The notes under the pieces are model-generated. The model worked only from the letters and a program-made list of their open reading frames with translations, did no database searches and was not told the origin of the DNA. Shown here piece after piece: positions 23,260 to 32,696 of a stretch of DNA of 64,000 bases. The DNA comes from Sphingobium sp. (GTDB taxonomy: Bacteria; Pseudomonadota; Alphaproteobacteria; Sphingomonadales; Sphingomonadaceae). A program made the translations under genes and the position numbers. The stretch lies in NCBI RefSeq assembly GCF_003248505.1, contig NZ_QFOA01000003.1, positions 1 through 64,000 of the forward strand, in the 5' to 3' direction. Numbering within the stretch: the stretch's first letter is position 1; every line of letters begins with the position of its first letter.

Positions 23260-26018
23260 GCCATTTCCAGCGCCTGGCCGACGTCGCTCCCCGCGCCCTC
23301 CAGCAGGCGGCGCTCCAGCGTCTGCAACCGTGCCTTGCTCTCGATCTTTCCGCCCAGCAGGTCGGTGACGTAAAAGGTATCGACCGCGCGCTCGCCATAG
23401 GTGGCGACATGGGCGCTGTGCACCGTGACCTTCGACTGGAACAGCGCATTGGCAAGGCTGAACAGCAGCGCGGGCCGGTCGCGGGCGTTGACCTCGACCA
23501 CGGTGAAGCGGTTCGACGCCTTGTTGTCGATCAGCACATTGGGTTCGATGCGGAACGCTTCGGCTCGCGTGCGGGGCAGGGGCCGCGCCGACAGCTTGGT
23601 GATGAGGCGGTGCCGGTTGGACAGCGAATCCTCGATCGCGTTGCGGATGCGGGTCAGCTGGTCAGGGCTGTGGAACGCGCCGCCCAGCGGGTCCTGCACC
23701 AGGAAATTGTCGATGGCGACCCCGTCGCGCGTGGTATGGATGCGCGCGTCGATGATGTTGCCGCCCGCCAGATGGATGGCGCCTGCGATGCGGTAGAACA
23801 GCCCCGGATGGTCGGCGGCATAGACGGTGACGAGTGTCGCCCCGCGCTGCGGATAATAATGCGCGGCGATCGACAGCGGCGCATCGCCCGCCGCCAGCAT
23901 ATGCTGGGCATTGTGGATCAGGATGTCGTCGGGTTCGGCGATCCAGTAGGATTCGGGCAGCCGCGCGCTGAACGCGGCGAACTCCGCCTCGTCCATGCCC
24001 AGCGCCGCGCGCAGCCCATGCTGCTTGGCGACGACCCGCTCACCCCGGCCCTTCTGCTTGTGGCCAAGGCGCAGCACTTCTTCCGCCGCGTCGTAAAGAT
24101 CGCCCAGCAGCTGCCGTTTCCAGCTGTTCCAGACGCCCGGGCCCACCGCGCGGATGTCCACCACGGTCAGGCACAGCAGCAGCCGCAGCCGCTCCGGGCT
24201 TTGCACCACGTCGACGAAATCGAGGATCGTCTTGTAGTCGGCCAGGTCGCGCTTGAACGCGGTCGCCGACATCAGCAGGTGATAGCGCACCAGCCAGGCG
24301 ACCGTTTCGGTTTCGGCAGGGGTGAGGCCGAGGCGCGGACACAGATGTTCGGCGACCTCCGCGCCCAATACGCTATGATCGCCGCCGCGACCCTTGGCGA
24401 TGTCGTGCAGCAGCACCGCGACATAGAGCACCCGGCGCGACAGGATCTTGCCCATCAGTTCCGTCGCGAGCGGATGGTCGGTGCCAAGTTCCCCTTTTTC
24501 GATTCGCGCCAGCAGCCCGACCGCGCGGATCGTATGCTCGTCGACCGTATAATGGTGATACATATCGAACTGCATCTGGGCGACGACGCGGCGGAAATCG
24601 GGAACGAACCGTCCGAACACGGTCGATTCGTTCATCCAGCGCAGCACCGTTTCGGGATCGCGCGGTGAGGTCAGGACATCCATGAACGCCATGTTGGCGC
24701 GGGGATCGCGTCGCACCTTGGCGGTGATGAGGCTCGCGTCCCTGCTCGCCGCGCGGATCGCGCTGGGGTGAATCTGGAGCCCGTGGCGATCGGCCACCGC
24801 GAAAATCTCCAGCATCCGCACCGGATCCTGCTGAAAGAAATCGTCGCTCGGCAACGCCAGCCGCCCCCGTTCCAGCACGAAGCCGTCGAGCTTCTTGGGC
24901 CGACGGAACATCGCGGGAATGTAGCGCCGCCCCCTGGGGCCCATCTGGTCGTCCAGGTGCGCCAGGAACACCGCCGTCAGGTCGCCCACCGTCTTGGCGT
25001 TCAGGAAATAATAGCGCATGAACCGCTCTACCCCCGACTGACCCGCCCGCGCGGTAAAGCGCATCCGGGTCGCGATCTCCAGCTGGAGGTCGAAGGTCAG
25101 CCGGTCTTCGGCGCGGCCCGTGATGGTGTGGAGGTGGCACCGCACCGCCCAGAGGAAATCCTCCGCTTTCTGGAACTGGCGAAGCTCGCTCTGCGTCAGC
25201 AGGCCGACACCGACCAGTTCCGCGACCGAACGGACCCGGTTCACATATTTGCCGATCCAGAACAGCGTGTGCAGGTCGCGCAACCCGCCCTTGCCTTCTT
25301 TCACATTGGGTTCGACGACATAGCGGCTGTCGCCCATGCGCCGGTGTCGATCGTCGCGCTCCTCCAGCTTTTCGGTGACGAAGGCGCGGGCATTGCCCTG
25401 CATCACTTCCGCGTCGAAGCGGGTGGAGGTTTCCTCGTAAAGCGCGCGATCGCCCCAGACATAGCGCGCCTCCAACAGGGCGGTGCGTACGGTAAGGTCG
25501 CTCTTGGCCATGCGCATCGTCTCGTCGACCGAGCGGCTGGAATGCCCGACCTTGAGGCCCAGGTCCCAGAGCGAATAGAGCATGGATTCGATGACCTGCT
25601 CGCTCCATCCGGTCGGCTTCCACGGTGTGATGAAGCCGATGTCGACATCGCTGTGCGGCGCCATTTCGCCGCGGCCATATCCGCCCACCGCAATGAGCGC
25701 GATCCGCTCGCCGGTGCTGCGGTCCCCGGAAGGATAAAGATGATGGGTGGTCGCGTCGTACAGCAGGCGCAGAATCTGATCGATGAGGAAGGCGAAGGCA
25801 GTCACCGTCTCGCGCCCGCGCGTGGGCCTGGCCTCCAGCCGCCGCGCGACCTCCGCCCGGCCTTCCTCCAGCGCGGCCTTGAGTTCCCGCACGATAAGCG
25901 CGCGCAATTGCAACGCATCGCCCCCCTGCTCCTGCGCGAGGGCGTTGATCCTGTCGGATATGGCCCGCCGGTCGATGATGGCGCGGCGCGCGCCGAGGGC
26001 GGGGAACTGCATGACCAT
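23256..26018 (-). CDS. glnD: [Protein-PII] uridylyltransferase / uridylyl-removing enzyme
   Basis: GlnD senses glutamine and adds UMP to, or removes it from, PII proteins, setting nitrogen control. The 920-residue protein has an N-terminal nucleotidyltransferase domain (GGYGRGEMAPHSDVD, about residues 90-105), a GlnD-type UTase linker, an HD hydrolase domain with LLHDIAKGRGGDHS, and two C-terminal ACT domains (starting VTVYAADHPGLFYRIAGA and TVVEVNARDRPALLFSLA). It begins 9 bp after mutS ends, so the two are probably co-transcribed, as in other alphaproteobacteria. Confidence 0.95.
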   Translation of the reverse strand: MVMQFPALGARRAIIDRRAISDRINALAQEQGGDALQLRALIVRELKAALEEGRAEVARRLEARPTRGRETVTAFAFLIDQILRLLYDATTHHLYPSGDRSTGERIALIAVGGYGRGEMAPHSDVDIGFITPWKPTGWSEQVIESMLYSLWDLGLKVGHSSRSVDETMRMAKSDLTVRTALLEARYVWGDRALYEETSTRFDAEVMQGNARAFVTEKLEERDDRHRRMGDSRYVVEPNVKEGKGGLRDLHTLFWIGKYVNRVRSVAELVGVGLLTQSELRQFQKAEDFLWAVRCHLHTITGRAEDRLTFDLQLEIATRMRFTARAGQSGVERFMRYYFLNAKTVGDLTAVFLAHLDDQMGPRGRRYIPAMFRRPKKLDGFVLERGRLALPSDDFFQQDPVRMLEIFAVADRHGLQIHPSAIRAASRDASLITAKVRRDPRANMAFMDVLTSPRDPETVLRWMNESTVFGRFVPDFRRVVAQMQFDMYHHYTVDEHTIRAVGLLARIEKGELGTDHPLATELMGKILSRRVLYVAVLLHDIAKGRGGDHSVLGAEVAEHLCPRLGLTPAETETVAWLVRYHLLMSATAFKRDLADYKTILDFVDVVQSPERLRLLLCLTVVDIRAVGPGVWNSWKRQLLGDLYDAAEEVLRLGHKQKGRGERVVAKQHGLRAALGMDEAEFAAFSARLPESYWIAEPDDILIHNAQHMLAAGDAPLSIAAHYYPQRGATLVTVYAADHPGLFYRIAGAIHLAGGNIIDARIHTTRDGVAIDNFLVQDPLGGAFHSPDQLTRIRNAIEDSLSNRHRLITKLSARPLPRTRAEAFRIEPNVLIDNKASNRFTVVEVNARDRPALLFSLANALFQSKVTVHSAHVATYGERAVDTFYVTDLLGGKIESKARLQTLERRLLEGAGSDVGQALEMA

Positions 26019-26027
26019 GGACGCTAT

Positions 26028-28676
26028 CTAGTCGCGCTGCCGCTGCGCGGCCAGTTGTTTCAGACGATAGATGTGATCGAGCGCCTCGCGCGGGGACAGG
26101 GCGTCGGCATCGATCGCTTCGATCGCCTCGACGAGCGGATCGCAGGCGTCTTCCTCCTGCGCGGCGGCGGCGGCGAAAAGGGGCAGGTCGTCGAGACCCG
26201 CCGCGATGCCGCCGGTCTTCGCCTTGCCCGCTTCGAGCCGCCCGAGAACGTCCTTTGCGCGCCTGAGCACGGCGGGCGGCAGCCCTGCGAGCCGCGCGAC
26301 GGCAAGGCCGTAGCTGCGGTCGGCAGGCCCCTGCGCCAGTTCGTGCAGCAGGACGAGATCGCCCTTCCACTCGCGCGCGCGAACATGGTGAAGCGACAGC
26401 GAAGGCAGGGTTTCGGCGAGCCGGGTGAGTTCGTGATAGTGGGTCGCGAACAGGCAGCGGCAACGATTGACCTCATGCACCGCTTCCACCACCGCCCAGG
26501 CGAGGGCGAGGCCGTCATAGGTCGACGTGCCACGGCCCACTTCGTCCAGGATGACGAAGCTGCGTTCGGTCGCCTGGCTCAGGATCGCGGCGGTTTCTAC
26601 CATTTCGACCATGAAGGTCGAGCGTCCCTTCGCCAGATTGTCGGACGCGCCCACGCGGCTGAACAATCGGTCGACCAGCGTCATCGTCGCCGCTTCCGCC
26701 GGGACATAGCCGCCCGCCTGCGCGAGGATGACGATCAGCGCATTCTGCCGCAGAAATGTCGACTTGCCGCCCATATTGGGGCCGGTAACGAGCCACAGCC
26801 TGTCACTTTGGGACAGGCGGCAATCGTTCGCGACGAAGGGCTGGCCCTCCCGCCGCAGCGCGTCCTCGACCACCGGATGCCGCCCGCCGACGATGTCGAG
26901 GCACTGGCCCGCATGGTCGCCCGCGACGAATTGCGGCCGCGTCCAGCCGCCTTCCGCCGCCCGCTCGGCCAGCGCCGCCGCCACGTCGAGCCGGGCCAGC
27001 GCGTCCGCCGCTCTCGCGATATCGCTCTTACGGTCGAGTACCGCCTCGATCAGCCCTTCCAGATGTGCCGCCTCGGCTACCAGAGCGTGCGCGCCCGCCT
27101 GTGCCACGCGGCCTGCTTCCTCGTGCAGATCGACCGAATTGAAACGCACCGCGCCGGCCAGCGTCTGGCGATGGGTAAAACCGCTGTCGGGGGCCATCAG
27201 CGTGTCGGCGACGCGCGCGGGTACCTCGACATGATAGCCGAGCACTCCATTGTGCCGGATCTTGAGCGAGGAGATGCCCGTCTGCTCGCGATATTTCGCT
27301 TCCAGCGCCGCGATCGCGCGGCGTCCGTCGCCCGCCATGCGCCGCAGGTCGTCGAGCGCGGGGTCGAAGCCGTCGGCGATATAGCCGCCGTTCGCCGTCT
27401 CGGTCGGGGGAGAGGAGACGAGCGCGCGGGATAGTGCGTCGACCAGCGCGCCATGCCCGTCCAGCGCGGGCAGCAATTGCGCCAGCAAAGGCGGCATGTC
27501 CGCGATCCGCCCCAGCCGCTCGCGCAGCATTCGCGCTTCGCCGAGCCCGTCGCGCAGCTGCCCCAGGTCGCGCGGGCTGCCTCTCCCCATCGCCACGCGC
27601 CCCAGCGCCCGCCCGATGTCCGGCAGCGAGCGAAGCGCGCCGCGCAGCTGGTCCCGCAATCCCGCCTCGTCATGCAGCAGCCGGACCAGCCCCAGCCGCG
27701 CCTCGATCGCGGCAAGGTCCAGCAGCGGCGCCGACAGATCCTGCGCCAGCAGCCGTGCGCCCGCGCCGGTCACCGTGCGGTCGATGGCGTGGAGCAGGCT
27801 CCCTGTGCGCGTCCCCGCCGTCGTGGCGACGATCTCCAGGCTCTCGCGCGTCGCGGCGTCGATGGCGACATGCGCGCCCCCCGCCTTGCGCAGCGGCGGG
27901 GCGAGGAAGGGCAGCGTACCCTTGCCCGCATGGTCGAGATAGGCGACGAGGCCGCCCATCGCCGCCAGTTCCGCCCGCCCGAACTGCCCGAACCCGTCCA
28001 GCGTCGCGACCCCGAACAGGCGCTTGAGCGCGTCTTCCGCCTTCGCGCTTGAAAAGGCGGCACGGTCGAACGGATGGCAATCGGGCAGGTCCAGCGGCGA
28101 TCCCTGCGCCACCACCGTTTCGCTCGGGCGCAGGCGCGCCAGTTCGGCGGGCAGGTCGCTCACAGGGCAGCACATCGTTTCGAACCGGCCGGTCGAAATA
28201 TCCGCCGCCGCGATGCCGACTTCGCCTGTATCGTCGCCGCCCACCTGGGCCAGCGCGACGAGCAGATTGTCCCGCCGGCTGTCGAGCAGGGTCTCCTCGG
28301 TCAGCGTGCCCGCCGTCACGTAGCGTACGATCGCCCGCGCCACGAGCGTCTTGCCGCCCCGCGCCTTGGCTTGCGCGGGGGTTTCGGTCTGTTCGGCGAT
28401 GGCGACGCGATGCCCGCCCCGGATCAGCCGGGCGAGATAGGTTTCGGCGCTGTGCACCGGCACGCCGCACATCGGAATGGGCTGCCCGCCATGTTCGCCC
28501 CGGCTGGTCAGCGCGATGTCGAGCGTGGCCGCCGCCATTTTCGCGTCCTCGAAGAACAGTTCGAAAAAGTCGCCCATGCGATAAAAGAGCAGGCAATCCT
28601 TCGCTTCGTCCTTCAGCGCCAGATATTGCGCCATCATCGGGGTCGGCGGGGGGCTGCTGTCGGACGGGGAAGCCAT
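26028..28676 (-). CDS. mutS: DNA mismatch repair protein MutS
   Basis: MutS recognises mispairs and recruits MutL. The 882-residue protein has the mismatch-reading Phe-x-Glu in YRMGDFFELF, connector and lever domains, and the C-terminal ABC ATPase (Walker A TGPNMGGKSTFLRQNA, Walker B SFVILDEVGRGTSTYDGLA, then FATHYHELT). The start at 28676 (MASPSDSSPPP) gives a short Pro/Ser leader before the conserved MMAQYLALK. It is divergent from maeB with a 139-bp gap. Confidence 0.95.
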   Translation of the reverse strand: MASPSDSSPPPTPMMAQYLALKDEAKDCLLFYRMGDFFELFFEDAKMAAATLDIALTSRGEHGGQPIPMCGVPVHSAETYLARLIRGGHRVAIAEQTETPAQAKARGGKTLVARAIVRYVTAGTLTEETLLDSRRDNLLVALAQVGGDDTGEVGIAAADISTGRFETMCCPVSDLPAELARLRPSETVVAQGSPLDLPDCHPFDRAAFSSAKAEDALKRLFGVATLDGFGQFGRAELAAMGGLVAYLDHAGKGTLPFLAPPLRKAGGAHVAIDAATRESLEIVATTAGTRTGSLLHAIDRTVTGAGARLLAQDLSAPLLDLAAIEARLGLVRLLHDEAGLRDQLRGALRSLPDIGRALGRVAMGRGSPRDLGQLRDGLGEARMLRERLGRIADMPPLLAQLLPALDGHGALVDALSRALVSSPPTETANGGYIADGFDPALDDLRRMAGDGRRAIAALEAKYREQTGISSLKIRHNGVLGYHVEVPARVADTLMAPDSGFTHRQTLAGAVRFNSVDLHEEAGRVAQAGAHALVAEAAHLEGLIEAVLDRKSDIARAADALARLDVAAALAERAAEGGWTRPQFVAGDHAGQCLDIVGGRHPVVEDALRREGQPFVANDCRLSQSDRLWLVTGPNMGGKSTFLRQNALIVILAQAGGYVPAEAATMTLVDRLFSRVGASDNLAKGRSTFMVEMVETAAILSQATERSFVILDEVGRGTSTYDGLALAWAVVEAVHEVNRCRCLFATHYHELTRLAETLPSLSLHHVRAREWKGDLVLLHELAQGPADRSYGLAVARLAGLPPAVLRRAKDVLGRLEAGKAKTGGIAAGLDDLPLFAAAAAQEEDACDPLVEAIEAIDADALSPREALDHIYRLKQLAAQRQRD

Positions 28677-28815
28677 GGCGAAGGCCGATAACGCGAAGCC
28701 GCCCGCGAAACCAGAGCTTCGCGCCGCCCGCAGCAAAATTGCGCGTCTCGCACTTGCCCACAAGAGGATGTTGCCGCTAGGGCCGCCCCATCGTTCCGTT
28801 ACAGGGGTGCGCACC

Positions 28816-31077
28816 ATGACCGACACGTCCAGCGTGGAATTTTCCGAGCGCGAGGCGCTGTTCTTTCACTCCACCGGTCGCCCCGGCAAGATCGAGATCA
28901 TCGCGTCCAAACCGATGGCGACGCAGCGCGACCTGTCGCTGGCTTATTCGCCCGGCGTTGCGGTCCCCGTGCGCGCCATCGCCGCGGACCCGGCGACCGC
29001 CTACGACTATACGGCCAAGGGCAATCTCGTCGCGGTCATCTCCAACGGGACGGCGATCCTGGGCCTGGGCAATTTGGGCGCGCTGGCGTCGAAGCCCGTG
29101 ATGGAAGGCAAGGCGGTGCTCTTCAAGCGCTTCGCCGATGTCGATTCCATCGACATCGAACTCAAGACCGAGGATGTCGACCGCTTCATAGACGCTGTCG
29201 AACTGATGGAGCCGAGCTTCGGCGGCATAAATCTGGAAGATATCAAGGCGCCGGAATGTTTCGTCATCGAAACCGCGCTCAAGGAACGGATGAACATTCC
29301 GGTCTTCCATGACGACCAGCATGGCACGGCGATCATCGCGGCGGCGGGCGTGCTCAATGCCGCGCTCCTGACCGGACGCGACATGAAGGACATGAAGGTC
29401 GTGGTGAACGGCGCGGGCGCAGCGTCGATCAGCTGCACCGAACTCATCAAGGCGCTGGGCGTGCGGCACGACAATGTCATCATGTGCGACAGCAAGGGCG
29501 TGATCTACCAGGGCCGCACCGAAGGGATGAACCAGTGGAAGTCCGCCCATGCGGTGCGGACCGACGCCCGTACGCTGGCGCAAGCGGTGAAGGGCGCGGA
29601 CGTGTTCCTCGGCCTTTCGGTCGCGGGCGCGATGACGGCGGACATGGTGACTTCCATGGCCGACCGGCCGATCATCTTCGCGATGGCGAACCCCGATCCT
29701 GAAATCCTGCCCCCTATCGCGAAGGCCGCGCGTCCCGACGCCATCGTCGCGACGGGTCGGTCGGACTTTCCCAACCAGGTCAACAACGTCCTGGGCTTCC
29801 CCTTCATCTTTCGTGGCGCGCTCGACGTGCGGGCGACGGGCATCAACGAGGCGATGAAGCTCGCCGCCGCCAAGGCCATTGCCGAACTGGCGCGCGAACG
29901 CGTGCCCGAGGAAGTGGCGAAGGCCTATGGCCGCTCGCACAGTTTCGGTCCCGACTATATCATCCCTGCGCCCTTCGACCCGCGCCTGATGGAAGTCGTG
30001 CCCGCCGCCGTCGCGCAGGCGGCGATGGAAACCGGCGTGGCGCAGCGGCCGATCGAGGATATGGCGGCCTATCGCCAGTCTCTGAAGGCGCGGCTCAATC
30101 CCACCACGTCGGTGCTGACCAGCGCCTATGAGATCGCCAAGGCCAACCCCAAGCGCGTCGTCTTTGCCGAAGCGGAGGAGGAGGTGGTGCTGCGCGCCGC
30201 CATCCAGTTCCGCGAACTGGGCTATGGCGTGCCGGTGCTCGTGGGTCGGGGCGAGGTGATGGACAAGCTGCGGGCGCTCGGCGTGCGCGATCCCGAAAGC
30301 TACGAGCTGCACAACAGCGTCAATTCCCCGCTCGTTCCCGACATGGTCGACCTGCTCTACGCCCGGCTTCAGCGGCGCGGCTATCTCCGCCGCGATTGCG
30401 AGCGCATGGTGAACCGGGATCGCCACATCTTCGGCACGCTGCTGGTCAAGATGGGCGTGGCAGACGCAATGCTGACCGGCATGACGCGCCCCTATGCGCA
30501 GACGCTGCGCGAGGTGAAGCGGGTGATGGACCCGGCGGCGGGCCGATCCCCCTTCGGCATTCATGTCATGGTGGCGAAGGACAAGACGGTGTTCCTCGCC
30601 GACACCACCGTCAACGAACGCCCGACCGCGACCGAACTGGCCGATATCGCGGAAGGGACCGTCGCGGTCGCCCGCCGTATGGGCCACGATCCGCGCGTCG
30701 CCTTCCTGTCCTATTCCAATTTCGGCAATCCGCCCGGCGCGTTCATCGAAAATGTGCGCGATGCCGTGAAGGTCCTGGACGAACGCGGTGTCGATTTCGA
30801 ATATGAAGGCGAAATGACGCCCGACGCGGCGCTCAACCCCGCGGTCATGAAGAATTACCCGTTCAGCCGCCTGTCGGGTCCGGCGAACATTCTCGTCATG
30901 CCGGGGCTGCAATCGGCCAATATTTCGGCCAAGCTGCTGCGCGAACTGGGCGGCACGTCGATGATCGGGCCGCTGCTGGTGGGCATGGAAAAATCGGTGC
31001 AGATCGCGACGATGGCGTCGAACGCATCGGAACTGTTGACGCTGGCGGTGCTGGCGGCTGGCGGCATCGCGCTCTAA
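28816..31077 (+). CDS. maeB: NADP-dependent malic enzyme fused to phosphotransacetylase-like domain
   Basis: The 753-residue protein is the large MaeB form. The malic enzyme part (about residues 1-430) shows SPGVAVPVRAI, the NAD(P) region VVVNGAGAASISC, and FHDDQHGTAIIAAAGVLNA. The C-terminal part (about 435-753) is a phosphate acetyltransferase-like domain (VVFAEAEEEVVLRAA through LVGMEKSVQIATMASNAS). It decarboxylates malate to pyruvate. The PTA part is regulatory in MaeB enzymes, binding acetyl-CoA, rather than being catalytic. The start at 28816 matches the family; the upstream open frame overlaps the mutS promoter region. Confidence 0.95.
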   Translation: MTDTSSVEFSEREALFFHSTGRPGKIEIIASKPMATQRDLSLAYSPGVAVPVRAIAADPATAYDYTAKGNLVAVISNGTAILGLGNLGALASKPVMEGKAVLFKRFADVDSIDIELKTEDVDRFIDAVELMEPSFGGINLEDIKAPECFVIETALKERMNIPVFHDDQHGTAIIAAAGVLNAALLTGRDMKDMKVVVNGAGAASISCTELIKALGVRHDNVIMCDSKGVIYQGRTEGMNQWKSAHAVRTDARTLAQAVKGADVFLGLSVAGAMTADMVTSMADRPIIFAMANPDPEILPPIAKAARPDAIVATGRSDFPNQVNNVLGFPFIFRGALDVRATGINEAMKLAAAKAIAELARERVPEEVAKAYGRSHSFGPDYIIPAPFDPRLMEVVPAAVAQAAMETGVAQRPIEDMAAYRQSLKARLNPTTSVLTSAYEIAKANPKRVVFAEAEEEVVLRAAIQFRELGYGVPVLVGRGEVMDKLRALGVRDPESYELHNSVNSPLVPDMVDLLYARLQRRGYLRRDCERMVNRDRHIFGTLLVKMGVADAMLTGMTRPYAQTLREVKRVMDPAAGRSPFGIHVMVAKDKTVFLADTTVNERPTATELADIAEGTVAVARRMGHDPRVAFLSYSNFGNPPGAFIENVRDAVKVLDERGVDFEYEGEMTPDAALNPAVMKNYPFSRLSGPANILVMPGLQSANISAKLLRELGGTSMIGPLLVGMEKSVQIATMASNASELLTLAVLAAGGIAL

Positions 31078-31119
31078 CCGAGCGTGGACAGGCATAATCG
31101 ACCAAGAGGAGTGAGCCGA

Positions 31120-31614
31120 GTGAGCGACGTGAGTTTCGACAGTGCGACCTTTCGTCGCGTTCTGGGCCATTACCCTACCGGCGTCTGCGTCGTCACCGCC
31201 GTGGAGGAGGATGGCGCGCCGGTCGGCATGGTCGTGGGGTCCTTCACTTCGGTCTCGCTCGATCCGCCTCTCGTCGCCTTCTTCCCCGCCAAAAGCTCGA
31301 CCAGTTGGCCCCGTATCGAAAAGCTGGGCCGTTTTTGCGTCAACATCCTGGCCGCCGACCAACTCGCGCTCTGCCGCCAGATCGCGGGACCGGGGCAGGA
31401 CAAGTTCCGCGATGTCGCCCATCGCGCATCGGCCAACGGATCGCCGATCCTCGACAATGTGGTGGCATGGATCGACTGCACGCTCGACGCCGTCCACGAA
31501 GCGGGGGATCATTATATCGTCCTTGGCCGGGTCGCCGCGCTGGAGGTCGACCGGGCGGAGCGGCCTTTGCTGTTCTTCCAGGGCAGCTATGGCGAATTCG
31601 CCCTGCTGGACTGA
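31120..31614 (+). CDS. Flavin reductase family protein
   Basis: The 164-residue protein is a flavin reductase-like FMN-binding split barrel. Typical patterns are RRVLGHYPTGVCVVTA, GMVVGSFTSVSLDPPLVAFFPAKSS, and GRFCVNILAADQ. Such proteins reduce FMN or FAD with NAD(P)H, often to supply a two-component monooxygenase. No monooxygenase is nearby. The GTG at 31120 is the best start: AGGA at 31107-31110 is 9 bp upstream, whereas the earlier GTG at 31111 lies immediately against it. Confidence 0.85.
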   Translation: MSDVSFDSATFRRVLGHYPTGVCVVTAVEEDGAPVGMVVGSFTSVSLDPPLVAFFPAKSSTSWPRIEKLGRFCVNILAADQLALCRQIAGPGQDKFRDVAHRASANGSPILDNVVAWIDCTLDAVHEAGDHYIVLGRVAALEVDRAERPLLFFQGSYGEFALLD

Positions 31615-31715
31615 CGCCTCCCGGACACGGACTGGAGGACATAGGGCAGGATATATTACACGTCCTTAACCCTCATGGGTTAAAGCGGGCATTCCTCTTG
31701 TCCCCCGGACCGTCC

Positions 31716-32696
31716 ATGACCGCGCTCCTCGTCACCGTCGACACCGAATTGTCCGCCGCCTTCCAGCGGCGTGGCATGACGCTGGCGGACAATATCCGCC
31801 TGTCGATCCGGGCGGAGGCGGGCGGCCGGGAAACCGGCATCGGCTGGCAGATGGCAACGCTGGAGCGCCACGGTCTCAAAGGCGTCTTCTTCCTCGATCC
31901 GCTGCCTGCGCTGGTGCACGGAATCGATTTTCTGCGCCCGATCGTGGAGCCAATCGTCGCGCGCGGGCATGAGGTGCAGATGCACATCCACACCGAATGG
32001 CTGGAATGGGCGAAGGAATCGCCGGTAGGCGGGCGGCTGGGGCGCAACATCGGCGACTTTACCCTTGCCGATCAGGTCGTCCTCCTGAGCCTTGCCAAGC
32101 GATGGCTGGAGGATGCGGGCGCACCGGCGATCCGCGCCTTTCGCGCGGGCAATTTCGGTGCCAACGACGACACGCTGCGGGCGCTGGCGCAGATCGGCGT
32201 CGCCTGGGACAGCAGCGTCAACCCGGCCTATCTCGGGCGCGATTGCGCTATCGCTGCCGATCCCGCGCAGATTGCGCCGCATCGCCTGCATGGCGTCACC
32301 GAACTGCCTGTCTCGGGTATCGCCGACCGTCCCGGCGGCTTTCGCCCGGCGCAGGTGTGCGCCATGTCGGCGGCGGAGATGCGCGCGGGCCTGAGCCATG
32401 CTGTGACCGAGCGGCATCCCGCCTATGTCGTCGTCACCCATAGTTTCGAAATGCTCTCCCGCGACCGGCAGCGGCCCAACGGCACGGTCATGGCCCGATT
32501 CGAAGCGTTGTGCCGCGCGGCAGCCACGCTCCCCGGCGTCACCGCCGCGGGCTTCGCCGATCTCAATCCCGACCCGTCCTCGGAGCCGACGCATCCGCTG
32601 ACCCGCGCCGCGCCCGACGGCTGGCGCACCGCGATGCGGCAGGCGCAGCAGGCATGGGCGACATGGCGCTACGAACATAGGCTGGCGCCTGTGTGA
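31716..32696 (+). CDS. Polysaccharide deacetylase-like protein
   Basis: The protein of 326 residues resembles NodB-type carbohydrate esterases. It starts LLVTVDTELS, with the metal-binding/catalytic Asp. It continues to GLKGVFFLDPL, then GHEVQMHIHTEW, where two histidines with spacing one replace the usual H-x3-H, and later AFRAGNFGANDDTLRAL and PAYVVVTHSFEML. No signal peptide is present, so it should act in the cytoplasm, perhaps on a lipid-linked or nucleotide sugar. The next gene's GTG overlaps its stop, making a two-gene operon with an ATP-grasp enzyme. Confidence 0.75.
   Translation: MTALLVTVDTELSAAFQRRGMTLADNIRLSIRAEAGGRETGIGWQMATLERHGLKGVFFLDPLPALVHGIDFLRPIVEPIVARGHEVQMHIHTEWLEWAKESPVGGRLGRNIGDFTLADQVVLLSLAKRWLEDAGAPAIRAFRAGNFGANDDTLRALAQIGVAWDSSVNPAYLGRDCAIAADPAQIAPHRLHGVTELPVSGIADRPGGFRPAQVCAMSAAEMRAGLSHAVTERHPAYVVVTHSFEMLSRDRQRPNGTVMARFEALCRAAATLPGVTAAGFADLNPDPSSEPTHPLTRAAPDGWRTAMRQAQQAWATWRYEHRLAPV

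Noticed and set aside
24768..27434. Long plus-strand open frame opposite glnD and mutS
   Set aside because: It crosses two well-supported genes on the other strand and has no family-like pattern.
28777..31512. Very long open frame on the minus strand opposite maeB
   Set aside because: It is antisense to an unmistakable malic enzyme gene, is rich in His/Arg/Asp runs, has no recognisable domain, and is explained by high GC at third positions.
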